Below, piece after piece: positions 54,456 to 64,000 of a DNA stretch of 64,000 nt. The stretch comes from Aplidium turbinatum (taxonomy: Eukaryota; Chordata; Ascidiacea; Aplousobranchia; Polyclinidae). Every line of letters starts with the position of its first letter. Position 1 is the stretch's first letter. Both the position numbers and the translations under genes were made by a program. The stretch covers positions 25,923,996-25,987,995 of the forward strand of contig OU964926.1 of the NCBI GenBank assembly GCA_918807975.1. Reading direction: 5' to 3'. The notes under the pieces were generated by a model. The model did not search any database. It was not told the DNA's origin and saw nothing but the letters and a program-made list of their open reading frames with translations.

Positions 54456-54631
54456 AAGAAAGCAAGACAAGACCATCCTGTTTGCAGGAAAACGTTCCCT
54501 GCGCATATTTCAACATCATTAAACGATCCTGAATGTCTGTTCTGATTCGCATATTCCAGTAAATTGGATTCATTTGTTCTCTTCCTGGATACTTGCTCCA
54601 GTTCAGTTCTACCAACAAGTGAAAGGGACAT
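54456..54631 (-). pseudogene. KLHL N-terminal fragment
   Basis: From ATG 54631 (MSLSLVGRTELEQVSRKR) to the first third of BTB (SFNDVEICAGN). A 5-bp loss (acgttccctg for acgatcattccctg) shifts the frame, and KLHL similarity ends near 54456. The upstream block is intact at 54655-54765. Confidence 0.85.
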
Positions 54632-54654
54632 GCTTATTAACAATTACCTTTACG

Positions 54655-54765
54655 AATAGCTCAAAATACTGAATGGTAATTACAACCAGCTGCAACGTAA
54701 AATTAATTACATATAAAAAAACACATAAGCATTCAATCTGAATGCAGATGATTTCAAGAAGCATT
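54655..54765 (-). promoter_or_regulatory. KLHL upstream block with acceptor-like site
   Basis: Standard block; acceptor reads attttacgttgcag, exon side beginning at 54689. The gene behind it is only a fragment. Confidence 0.6.
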
Positions 54766-54956
54766 TTTTAATGGAAGGAAACATATGAATGAAAAAATAT
54801 AAACAAGAAAAACATAGACAACGACTGACTACTTTGAGGAAAGTACCAACAGCAGTTCAAAATGTTCTCGAGTAAATTGTAGTTCATGATGCTACCAAAC
54901 ATTTCTATGACAACCGCTGAATGGTGTCACAAATTAATTGTATAAAATGCGAGCAA

Positions 54957-55055
54957 ATGTCTGTTCTGATTCGCATATTCCAACAAAATGGATTCGTTTG
55001 TTCTCTTCCTGGATACTTGCTCTAGATCAGTTCTAACAACAAGTGAAAAGGACAT
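54957..55055 (-). pseudogene. KLHL N-terminal fragment, about 33 codons
   Basis: From ATG 55055 it reads MSFSLVVRTDLEQVSRKRTN and on to YANQNRH, then similarity stops at 54957. Its 5' leader is split from the upstream block by the hAT element at 55084-56015. Confidence 0.85.
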
Positions 55056-55083
55056 GTTCATAAATTAATTGCTTTGACTAAAT

Positions 55084-56015
55084 CAGGGGTTCTTAACCTT
55101 TTTTCCCTTATTACCCATTTCTGTCCAGATCAAAGTCCCATTACTCAAAATTTAATTTTATCTATTTTGACGTATTAAAAATATAAAATAGCGTTATTCA
55201 ACAAAAACAACATTTAATGCAAACAAGGACATCAATAGTGTCAGCGGGACATTTGCTCTTGTTTTAAGTGTAGCCTACAATCGGTGCAATATTTGGTGCG
55301 ATTTTGAATAATTATTGCACAATGCAAATCTGACTCCAGATCTAACAGCTTGTCTGCTAGGCATGCCACCCTGTTCTGAAACATTGTATTTCAAATATCC
55401 GTCTTCAATCCTTGTTTATGTTGCATCTCAAGAAATTTAGTAACCTCTGGTAAGAAACACACAAGCCGAGTCAACATGTTTCTATTTGAGAGCCAGCGTG
55501 CAGAAGTATGAAACAACAGAAAATCATACTCCACTTGCTTATCTAGACATAATTTTCACAAGAGTCGTGTATTAAGGCCACTCGCTTTTATATAGTTCAT
55601 AACTTTAATAGCATAATCAAGTGCTTGCGTGGCTGTGACATAGTTCTTGAACAATCGGAAACTTCACTCTGTCAATCTCGGTGACCGAGCCTGCGTCAGT
55701 AGTTCAAAGCCTCGACTAGTATGCGAAACTGCAAGGAGCTCTGCAAGAAGCTTTCCCAGTCAGAGGGTAAAGATTCAATCAATCAATAGTGTTGTTGCGA
55801 AAATACCGAACAAACACCATCAGTTGAGAAAGATTTGCAACATCAACAGACTCATCAAGCTGTATTCCAAACACAGGAGAAGCTTTGATATTTGTGATGA
55901 GTTGTGATTTGTTTGTTACATCTATAATTCTAAATAATCTGGTTCAGCTGATTACCCACCTGCTATCCTGAAATTACCCACATTTGGGTAATTACCCACA
56001 GGTTAAGAACCACTG
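55084..56015 (-). mobile_element. hAT element with transposase fragment
   Basis: Ends are caggggttcttaacc and ggttaagaaccactg, one mismatch over 15. gactaaat flanks both sides (55076-55083 and 56016-56023). On the minus strand, decayed frames read ALDYAIKVMNYIKASGLNTR and HTSARWLSNRNMLTRLVCFL then PEVTKFLEMQHKQGLKTDI, the middle of a ZBED5/SCAND3-type hAT transposase. It is 932 bp with large internal losses. It inserted between the KLHL upstream block and a KLHL start codon. Confidence 0.93.
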
Positions 56016-56023
56016 GACTAAAT

Positions 56024-56150
56024 GCTTGAAATATTGAATGACAATTAGAAGATAGCTGCAACATAAAATTATTGATATTAATAAAAGAAAACATGCAAGC
56101 ATTTAATCAGAAAGCAAATGATCTGAAGTAGTATCAATACTTAGATTGAA
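56024..56150 (-). promoter_or_regulatory. KLHL upstream block, cut off by a hAT
   Basis: Standard block with the acceptor CAG and exon side beginning at 56055. It continues the leader of the fragment at 54957-55055 across the hAT insertion. Confidence 0.6.
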
Positions 56151-56451
56151 GGAACAATTTGAATGAAGAAATAAAAACTAGAAAAACATAAGAGTCATCA
56201 TTTAATCTTTCTTATTACCTCACAAGCTCGGAAGCGGCACTAACAAATGCTCATTTTGTTTTCCAGTTCCGCTCATGTAACAGTCTTTAAATTGAGCAGT
56301 AATCTACTCTAGGAGTTACGGAGTTTTTTTTTAAATACAAACAGCAAGTGTTTAAAACACAAATTAATGACAAAAAAAACTATACGCCACCACAACACAC
56401 AAATGAAACAAAGTGAAAAAAAAGAAATAAAGTAAGGTGAAATAATGAAAA

Positions 56452-56585
56452 AACTAAATGGCAACAATCGAATGATTAAACAACTCATCATCAGTTTTTC
56501 CCACAATGCTCCATTTTTTAAGTAGTAGATCATAACATTCAATTTCTTTAAGTTTACAATTCTTTTTATTCACTCCACCAACGTT
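56452..56585 (-). pseudogene. KLHL C-terminal fragment
   Basis: The last 42 or so codons of a KLHL gene (NKKNCKLKEIECYDLLLKKW through DDELFNHSIVAI) and its 3' flank remain. It is closest to the intact copy at 32217-33893, which shares KLKEIECYD. Similarity ends sharply at 56585. Confidence 0.85.
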
Positions 56586-56803
56586 CAGTGTGCAGTTCCT
56601 GGGTTGGACTTATGATTTGGATTATGTTCTGTTGTGGAAAGACGATCGCATTCTTTTAAATTATGTGGTGACAATGAAATCATAGCCTACATGAAGTAAA
56701 GAAGCACAGACCTCGTTCTCGGATCATTTCTGCCATTTGTGCCCGAAATGTTGCTGTAGACTAGTATTACAGCTAGGCATGAGCGGATAAGTTAAGTTTC
56801 CCG
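56586..56803. other. Spacer before a transposase-like gene
   Basis: No recognised content; it could be promoter or leader of the gene that follows. Confidence 0.3.
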
Positions 56804-58230
56804 TTGTCCGCTACATCCAGCAAAAATGGCGATTCTGAAAGTGACAGGGCCTCAAGTTATTCCGAGAGCACAATATCAGAAGAAGAAGAAGGTGGGTTTG
56901 AAAAGAAGATGAGATCGTCAACATTGTCAGCAACAAAAATGGTGGTTCGCCATTCTTTGTCCACGCATAAAGCATCGGGTGTGTGCTCCACTCTGAATGA
57001 AGAAGGGGTTACTCTCCCTACTCCATCGCAGTCGGCGTGTGGCGTAGTGTTATAAGAGCTGGAAACAACGAAAAGGATAAAATAAAGTTGCTGTTGTTGG
57101 ATCTACTCAAAATATTTATAATGAATTGGAACGAATTTTGAATGCATATGAAGCCTGGTCCAGTATCAAAATGATTATTTGTGACACAACCGCTGTGAAT
57201 ACTGGTCGACTAAATGGTATAGTGGTGAAATTACAAACAAAAATGGTTGAGATGTGACTGGATCGACCACAATATACTGGTTGTCAACACCATATACTGG
57301 ACAGAATTCTGAAGCATGTCTTGGATTTCTTTGTCAGCAAACATTCCACCAAACCAACTCTGAGCTACAAGTTTATTGATGGTATCTCCGAAAGATATGA
57401 AGAATTGCAGAGATATTACAGTGGAGAAGTTTGTGTCAACATTAATGAAAATCCTGGTTGGAGAGATGACTTCAAATTCTTATATGAGCTGTGTCGTTCT
57501 TTTCAATTTTATAAGGTGAGCTAAAATTTTAACATGCTGTGCTGTAAGATTACTAAAGGTACATCTTCTAATAAATCAATTTAAAATTCATTATTTTACA
57601 GTTGCATCATGTTTTTCCTCAAATAAAATGGAGAAAACTACCTTCTTTGCACAATGCCAGATGGAATTCACGAGCAATTTATACTTTAATTGCATACTTC
57701 TTCATCCCGCAATGGAGAGGAAAATTAGAAATCCCATGTCACTTTATTGCTAATGGATGGCAAGAGCAATGGTTTTCTGACCAAAGATACTCAGAGGAGG
57801 CATACCCAAAATTGTTATTGGCTGTTGAAGGAATCAAAGTAAGTAAAACTAGTGTTTAACCATAGTGAATCGTGATATTTTGAAGTAACTTTATGGTACC
57901 GGTACTATTTATATCATAAAAGCATCATCCTCATCAAATTTGTACTCTTGAATAGCCAAAACAATGTTTATGAAATAGTTCAAGGTTATACCGGACTACC
58001 AATACCAACAGTAAATTAGGCTTTAACAAATATATATGTTTTATGTTAAGTGTGACGGTGCACTGAAATGCTTGAAAACACATTGGAACCAGGATTGCTC
58101 TGTTCTCGACATCCCTCGCTCGAATATGATTGCTGAAAGAGCTGTTAAGCTTATGGAAAAACTCCATAAGAAGTGCACCAAAGAAAAATATTTGAGTGTG
58201 AAATTTGTTGCATGCAACAAATTGTGAAGC
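56804..58230 (+). pseudogene. Intron-bearing transposase-like gene relic
   Basis: Three or four plus-strand exons are visible. About 57090-57511: VAVVGSTQNIYNELERILNA, IICDTTAVNTGRLNGIVVKL, GCQHHILDRILKHVLDFFVS and FLYELCRSFQFYK. 57602-57838: HHVFPQIKWRKLPSLHNARW then NSRAIYTLIAYFFIPQWRG. About 58042-58227: GALKCLKTHWNQDCSVLDIP then RSNMIAERAVKLMEKLHKKC. Splice sites fit: gtgagc at 57512 and ttttacag before 57602; gtaagt at 57839 and an AG near 58041. A serine/glutamate-rich stretch at 56804-57055 may be an upstream exon. One stop (near 57255) interrupts the first main exon. I recognise an uncharacterised multi-copy invertebrate family (CDTT..NTG, GCQHH, LHNARWNSRA, DIPRxN..AERA) with transposase-like DDE-type spacing. 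Function is not shown. Confidence 0.55.
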
Positions 58231-58839
58231 TGTTAAGGACAAAGTATTGTGTGTATTAATACTTTGTCACCTGTACTGCATCTAAATGATTTTGTCACAA
58301 TAATACAATTTGCCATTCATATTACTAAGTAACTGATTGTGAGTCATGTGTAGTAGTGTAGTACATTAGGAAAATAAGTAGAGTAATTTTTACTGATTAT
58401 ATTGAAACATTGCAAAAGAACATGGAAATATACGATAAATTTGGGTATCATGGAGTCGATTTGAGGATTTGCATGTTTTACACTAAAAAACAAATTACTA
58501 CCATCTAGTGGTAAAAATGTAACAACTAACAAACTACCAACTCACCCAGTATCAAAAATAAGACATCTGACAAAAAAATTTGTCGAAATCGCTTAAGAAT
58601 TCTTGGTTACACTAATTAAAAATTTTCCGCTAGAGGCGCTGTTGCGAAAAATAATGACAAAAAGGGTAAAATCTCTGGACCCCCTTGACTCTGGACAGTG
58701 GACCCCCTTCAACAAATGTGTGGACAGTGTCCACACATTTGTTGATCCAAGTAATCATTTTAACTATTCGAAAGTACTAACTTATAGATATAAACGAATG
58801 ACATAAACATGACGAATTTTAATTTAATAGTTCAAACAT
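58231..58839. other. Spacer with a perfect hairpin
   Basis: No gene. About 58640-58700 contains repeated ctggac...gacccccttg words and leads into the hairpin at 58711-58743. Confidence 0.4.
58711..58743. repeat. Perfect 15-bp hairpin
   Basis: Arms aacaaatgtgtggac and gtccacacatttgtt with a 3-base loop (agt) form a perfect inverted repeat. Its function is unknown; it may be an end of a small mobile element, since gtggacccccttc words flank it. Confidence 0.85.
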
Positions 58840-59065
58840 TTTATTTTCATTTTTTTCTGCACGATTTCAACGTTTAGAGACGTTAAAACGATGTAAAAAA
58901 CGGCAATGATAACCTTTCAAAAATTTCAAAAAATCGCCCGATAATTTGCTTTAAAAATTTCAAAAACTCGCCGAATAGGGAACTCGCAAAAAAAGGCTCT
59001 CGCCGAATAGGGAACTCGCCGAATCGGACTAGCCGGATCGGACTCGCCGAAACGGGCCATTCTGG
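58840..59065. mobile_element. One-sided relic of the TTCGG-type MITE
   Basis: The right half (58958-59065) carries cgccgaatagggaactcgc, ggctctcgccgaatagggaa, cgccgaatcggac and cgccgaaacgggccattc, the complement of the motif series at 40622-40700 with t/c changes. The left half is mostly unrelated or lost. It has no coding capacity. Confidence 0.65.
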
Positions 59066-59079
59066 AAATTAACCCATCA

Positions 59080-59280
59080 GGCGATCAATCATATTTTTCA
59101 ACAATTTTTAGCACCGTATTATCACTAACCAGACAGCAAAATCTGTCATTTTCACATTGATTCAATCAATACAAAAATGACGGATTTTGTTGTCTGGATA
59201 CCACAAACTTGTCTGCCAATTGCATAAATGGATCATCACGCACGCAGAAGCCAGCCACTGTTCTTGCGCATGATGGCTGG
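59080..59280 (-). pseudogene. KLHL relic, blade 5, with an insert
   Basis: gatcaatcatatttttcaac, then after the insert cttgtctgccaattgcataa and gcagaagccagccactgttc, correspond to VEKYDPS...GGQ...YAIGG...AAV of blade 5. It is strongly decayed and interrupted by the 69-bp palindrome at 59129-59197. Confidence 0.65.
59129..59197. mobile_element. 69-bp palindromic insert (tiny MITE)
   Basis: It begins ccagacagcaaaatctgtca and ends tgacggattttgttgtctgg, an inverted repeat with few mismatches that spans almost the whole insert. It interrupts KLHL sequence, so it is an insertion. The target duplication is not clear. Confidence 0.7.
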
Positions 59281-59652
59281 CTTGATTCACTTGATTGGTC
59301 CTTGCACATGATTCACATTTTCTAATTTACCATTAACATATCAAAACAAATTATTAACCAAACAGTTACAACTACGTGCAGATAGTAGAGTTGGTGAAAC
59401 AACTTCACCTACCGTGACATTTCTTATTTTGTAAACTTTTCAAACATATGTCATGCCATGCACACGAAATGATGAAGCCTGTATGTTTAAAGCAACTTAT
59501 AAACGAATCAAAAATTATTGTAACATACAGATTATGCAAGCACGTAAAGAAACCCATTAAAATCAAAGTATTGTTCTCTATCCAAACAACAAGCATTCCA
59601 CGAAAGAAGCATTATGAAGCGATAAACGGAGTTCGTATTGTTGATAGAAACG
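59281..59652. other. Spacer, 3' flank of the next KLHL copy
   Basis: No gene. About 59605-59660 resembles the 3' flank of the copy at 24302 (gaagcgataaacggag, gatagaaacgttagat). Confidence 0.45.
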
Positions 59653-61341
59653 TTAGATGGCTACAACAGAATGATAAAACAATTCTTCAACAGTTTTTCC
59701 AACATCACTCCATTCGTTAGTTTGTGGGTCATAACACTCTATTTCTTTGACTGGTTGAGATCTTTCATCAAGTCCACCAACAACAAATATTCTTCCTTTT
59801 AAAACACAAGCAGAACACGTAGATGGATAGAAATGCATGTCACTGATGAAAGTCCATTCATCTGTTGATGGATCATACTTTTCAACACTTTTGAGTGTAG
59901 CACTATCATTTTCATTAGCTTCAGCTTCTCCACCAACTGCATAAATAATCCCATCACAACAAACAGCTGCCAGCCATTGTCGAGGAGTTTGCATGGGACT
60001 TACAACTTTCCATTTTCTTTCACCACTTTGCAAATATTCAACAGATGATAAATATTCACCATTGTCACATCCACCAATTGCATACAAGCGATCATTGCAA
60101 GCAACAAGTCCGTTGGCACATCTGGCTTGTTGCAATGACGGTAAATTATGCCATAAATTAAATGTTAATAAATAGCATTCCCCTGGTTCTTGGCTACCTA
60201 CAGCAATCGGGTTTCCATCAAACGCAGTTGCTCCCATCTGTAATCTTGTCTTTTTCATTGGCTTGCCTTTTTCCCACTTCAACTGCTTTTCAGATAAATT
60301 CATTCGCCAAACTGAAGATGTTGGAATGTTGTTTTTGCCTTCACCGTCTTCGTGTTTCTCTCCGCCAACATAATACAAACAGCCGCGCATTACAACAGCA
60401 CAACCACAATCTCGACCATCTGGTAAATCAGGGAAGGCAAGTGGTGGTTCATCATTGCAATTATAAACTTCAATTACTTTGGACAACGAATCAGTTCCAC
60501 CTAAGCTCAATATTCTAGTGTTCTTGTCTGTTTGCATTAAATTTTTGAAAACTTTATTTTGTGCTTGAAACATCAACTGACATAACTCAAGATTTTGCAT
60601 CAACAACTTTTCTTTCAAAACAACTTCTTCAAAAAATTGTGGTGGAAGTTTGTGAAAATCTACAAGTTTCAAAAGCTCAGGAAACTCACTGGCACGATTT
60701 ACTTCATCATGTTTGATCCATCCCAATATGGCAGTGAACACTGAAGCTTCATTGACAATGGATCGATCTTGTTTTGAAATGCAATTTCTCAGATCTTTTA
60801 CTTTGAAACTTTTAAACTCAATTGTAGTTGATGCTGCATCAAACTTTCTGACAATGATTTCAACAGATAGAGTTTTAAATGAATTGTTTTGGAAGTGTTC
60901 TGCTAGACCAAGAACAATAAAACAGTTGTTTGGACTAAGAGCTTCACTGACAAAATCAAAGCAAAACTATTTCACTAAATCAATTTGTAAGTAATTGGAT
61001 GCTGCAGTCAAATCACAAACATTCTCGCTGTTGATATCAATGTCCCCAGTGTAAATAAATTCAATCAGACTTTTCAGTGAATTTCCATCTACACAGTTGA
61101 TTTCAATGGAACTCTGATATTTTTCTTTCATCTCAATTTTAAACATTTTTTCAAAGAAAGATGAAAAGCAAGACAAGACCATCCTGTTTGCAGGAAAACG
61201 ATCATTCCCTGCGCATATTTCAACATCATTAAACGATCCTGAATGTCTGTTCTGATTCGCATATTCCAACAAATTGGATTCTTTTGATCTCTTCCTGGAT
61301 ACTTTCTCCAGTTCAGTTCTACCAACAAGTGAAAAGGACAT
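59653..61341 (-). pseudogene. KLHL gene, full length with one nonsense codon
   Basis: Full length from ATG 61341 (MSFSLVGRTELEKVSRKRSK) to the stop at 59653, about 562 codons, with a single in-frame TAG at 60967-60969 where sisters have the glutamine of DDVKQFCFDF at the BTB/BACK border. A nearby change makes QIDLVK of the usual QIDDVK. BACK and six blades are otherwise open: blade-2 loop EKHEDGEGKNNIPTS, blade 5 YAVGGEAEANENDS. Read literally only the BTB domain would be made; such a product could bind Cul3 but no substrate. It is either a young pseudogene, a polymorphic null or a sequencing error. Confidence 0.88.
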
Positions 61342-61369
61342 CTTTATTGGTCAGTTACCTTTATTAAAA

Positions 61370-61470
61370 AACTTAAAATTCTGAATGGAAATTACAACCT
61401 AGCTGCCACATAAAATTAATTGATAGCCTATTAATAAAACAAATGATTTGAAGCGGCATCAATAATTTAA
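61370..61470 (-). promoter_or_regulatory. KLHL upstream block with acceptor-like site
   Basis: Acceptor reads ttttatgtggcag, exon side beginning at 61402. The distal half is shortened compared with other copies. Confidence 0.58.
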
Positions 61471-62224
61471 ACCCTGCAACAATATGAATAAAAAAAGAGA
61501 AAAACATAAGAAACTCCATCTTAACCCTTCTTTATGATCTTTCATCTTAACCTTTAATTGTTGTTCGCTACGACGTCAAATGTTCTGATGACAACTGTTG
61601 AATAGTGCCACATACTAACTGTATAAAATGCAACAAAATTCAGAAACGTACAACTAAGGAGTCGTAAATGACATGGAAACACCAACACAAAGTATTTCAA
61701 CAAGAATTTCAATCTGAGAGGTGATGATGTAGTAGAGAACAATATGTTATGCTAAAGAAAAAAAGTTTACAGCACTCCATCCCAAAGAAAAAGCAAGGTA
61801 GGAGAATTAAGAATAAAAACTGAGTGGGTTGTTACGTTATATATTAAAAGCTTTACAAGCGAATAATATCACAAAGTATAGTCTTATGTCAAACAGAATC
61901 GTTGGTTTTACGATGCAAGTGGGCGAGGAATTTCATAAAATTATCTTGCAAACAATCTTCATTTGTAAATGGACAGAAAAATAAACAACACTAAAACACT
62001 AGTTCACACTAAAACAACGGAAGTGTCAAAATCGACACTTCATAGTCTGCGGCATCTGAATTTATCCTTTTTTGAAATATTTCAACTCGAAAGTGTTATG
62101 AAGGTGAGTCTTATACTTGACACCAAGCAGAGGTGGGCATCGGCTACTTTAAAAATAACACGCTACCCGTTATACTACCACTCGGGTTAAAGTAGCACAT
62201 GTAATCTAAAGTAGGGTTAAAGTA
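61471..62224. other. Spacer, shared with 30500-32100
   Basis: About 61560-61980 matches the spacer at 30500-31400 but without the hAT at 30696. About 61985-62060 matches 7275-7320 and 31870-31925. About 62128-62215 starts cagaggtgggca, the look of a decayed hAT end. No gene. Confidence 0.6.
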
Positions 62225-62520
62225 ATTCATTGACAATAGATCAATCTTGTTTTGAAATGCAATTTCTCAGATCTTTTTAGTTGAAACTTTTAAACTCAAC
62301 CGTGGTTGATGTTGCATCAAATTTTTTTGATTTCAGCGAAACTTTTAAACTTAATTGTATTTCATTTCTATTTCAGTTTATTTCAATTTCAGTTTCAATT
62401 TTCAATTTCAGTTTATTTCTATTTCGGTTATTTCAATTTCATTTCTATTTCAGCGAAACTTTTAAATTAAATTGTACTTAATGCTGTATCAAAATTTTTA
62501 GCAATAACTTCAACAGTTTG
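62225..62520 (-). pseudogene. KLHL BACK relic with a minisatellite-like insert
   Basis: cattgacaatagatcaatct through ttttaaactcaaccgtggtt and, after an insert, tgctgtatcaaaatttttag with caacagtttgagtttt, is the BACK segment of a KLHL gene. The segment agcgaaacttttaaa occurs twice (about 62334 and 62452), with degenerate atttcaatttcagttt-type repeats between. Confidence 0.75.
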
Positions 62521-64000
62521 AGTTTTAAGCAACTTGTTTAGAAAAAAGAAACTCTTGCTTCATCCACTTAATTGTTCATTCAACTTGAATACAACAAATC
62601 TAAACCAAATGCAATAAATCATACAATATACATTCATATCATAAAGTCTACAATATATCATACAATAAATCATTTGGTGGTTGCGAAGCGGCAGTGACTG
62701 CAAGAGTAAGGTTTGGTTGGGTGAAATTCAGAGAGTGTCGAGAGTTGTTATGTGGTAGAAGATTTCCGTTGAAAATGAGAGGAAGAATTTATACTAGTTG
62801 TGTGAGATCTGCAATGCTGTACGGAAGTGAGACATGGTGCTTATGGGAAAACGAATTGGCGATTTTAAGAAGAACTGAGAGAGCAATGTGTGGTGTGAAG
62901 CTGATGGACAAATAGAATACTGAAGAACTCATGAACTTGCTTGGGTTGAATGAAAATGTTGATAAGTTGGCGAAAGCGAATGGAGTAAGGTGGTATGGGC
63001 ATGTTTTGAGAAGGGATGAAGATGATGTTTTGAGAAGAGCGCTGGAGTTGCGAGTGGAGGGTCGTAGAAAACAAGGAAGACCCAAGAAAACGTGGAAAAG
63101 GCAAGTTGAGGAAGAAAGCAGCAAGGTGGGCTTAACAAGAGAGGACGCGTTAGACAGATCGATGTGGAGGTAGGGTGTGAAGGCGATTGCGGCATTTGGA
63201 GGTGAATCCGGCCACCCTCGGTAACGGGGACATCACCGGATTAAAACTGGACTACTACTACTACAAATCATAACTTTGTGCGATACATTTGTAACTGACC
63301 CAATTAGGAGCACAAAAATGTGTGAGTGAAATTTACACATGCAATAGCATTAATTCACACACGCAGAGCCGTGTGAACACCATCTTGCCTCTTCCCGAAA
63401 TCCACTAGTTGGCCGCTATGTTTAGTAATGGCAAGAAATAAAATAGGACATAGAAACGTTAAGTTGTTCGCATTTAAGCTGTGGGTAAAAATGATGTTGC
63501 ATGGACGAAAGAGCAATTTTTGTGTGGAGCGTCAAACAACATTTCCACAAGTCAGTTATCTGCTCATGCCAAACTTTTGAGTATCGAGGTGACGCTCTTC
63601 ACTCAGCCAAGCTGTAAACTATTAAAACTATAGACAAAGAGATCCATTCAATCTGCATCTATTGCATGTTCAATTTCAAACAAATTCATGAAACAAGGGG
63701 TTAGTGCAGAATATAAGGTATTTTACGAAAAACGCAATTGAAACCTATTTTTATGCTTATTCAAGATGTTGTAATACCTGAACGTACCATCGGAAAAATA
63801 ACAATAACTTTGTATTGATCGAAACTCTGACATGTAGCATTTCCAAAGGTCAAACTCGCAGTTCACTTTCCTCTATTCAAAAGTATAATTAAACCAGATA
63901 AGCAGATAAAATCAAGCAACGACATTTCATTTTCAATATTAAACAAATATTATTAAATTTACATCTTACTTAATCTTAAATCGATATCTATACAACTGAT
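62521..64000. repeat. Spacer block duplicated from or to 34060-35005
   Basis: Apart from the LINE at 62674-63264, this stretch matches 34090-34951 in order (cataaagtctacaatatatc, gcagagccgtgtga, aacgtaccatcggaaaa). The last bases (ctatacaactgat) start the BTB relic seen complete at 34952-35005. No gene. Confidence 0.82.
62674..63264 (+). mobile_element. LINE 3' end, 5'-truncated
   Basis: The plus strand encodes the end of a non-LTR retrotransposon ORF: RIYTSCVRSAMLYGSETWCL, then after one stop LLGLNENVDKLAKANGVRWY, GHVLRRDEDDVLRRALELRV and RRKQGRPKKTWKRQVEEESS. The 3' end reads cggccaccctcggtaacggg and a (CTA)n tail. aaatcat flanks both sides (62667-62673 and 63265-63271). The paralogous spacer at about 34220 has the site without the insert. 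Confidence 0.9.

Overview
This is animal DNA: AT-rich, with very long spacers, spliced exons, LINE, hAT and piggyBac-type transposons and one solo LTR. The host genes are single-exon BTB-BACK-Kelch (KLHL-type) genes. A conserved splice-acceptor-like motif in front of every copy fits either a 5'UTR intron or spliced-leader trans-splicing. An invertebrate deuterostome such as an ascidian is plausible, but the species cannot be fixed from the sequence.

The backbone is a degenerating tandem array of KLHL genes, almost all on the minus strand. Four copies are open from start to stop: 3742-5424, 24302-25963, 32217-33893 and 35776-37464 (553-562 residues). Two more are full length except for one nonsense codon each (12190-13872 and 59653-61341). 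About fifteen others are fragments, chimeras or insertion-broken copies. Intact copies have a near-identical BTB domain and a more variable Kelch propeller, including a charged loop in blade 2 that varies in length. By family knowledge they should be Cullin-3 ubiquitin-ligase substrate adaptors, with the BTB/BACK half binding Cul3 and the propeller binding the substrate. Spacers are also duplicated with the genes (for example 91-590 with 27904-28400, 34060-35005 with 62521-64000, 31180-31400 with 61738-61980, 14260-14560 with 22440-22760). The array therefore grew by block duplication.

Mobile elements fill the spacers. 8039-10466 is a hAT element with perfect 15-bp ends and an 8-bp target duplication. 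It carries a second hAT-type element (9557-10445) and itself sits inside an older repeated ORF. Other hAT copies with both ends are at 30696-31156, 37746-39591 and 55084-56015. PiggyBac remains lie at 41966-45711. LINE pieces are at 7051-7268, 17545-18582, 26102-26445, 27195-27430, 40065-40340 and 62674-63264. Several insertions can be compared with an empty paralogous site in the same window.

The most unusual element is 47473-51756. It has inverted repeats of about 135 bp flanking a large minus-strand gene for a protein with FEN/XPG-like nuclease motifs and a C-terminal CXC (tesmin/TSO1-like) cysteine cluster. A 703-bp solo LTR with a 5-bp target duplication is inserted in its 3' end. A second, diverged member of this protein group lies at 20296-21769. 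No tRNA, rRNA or CRISPR array was seen.
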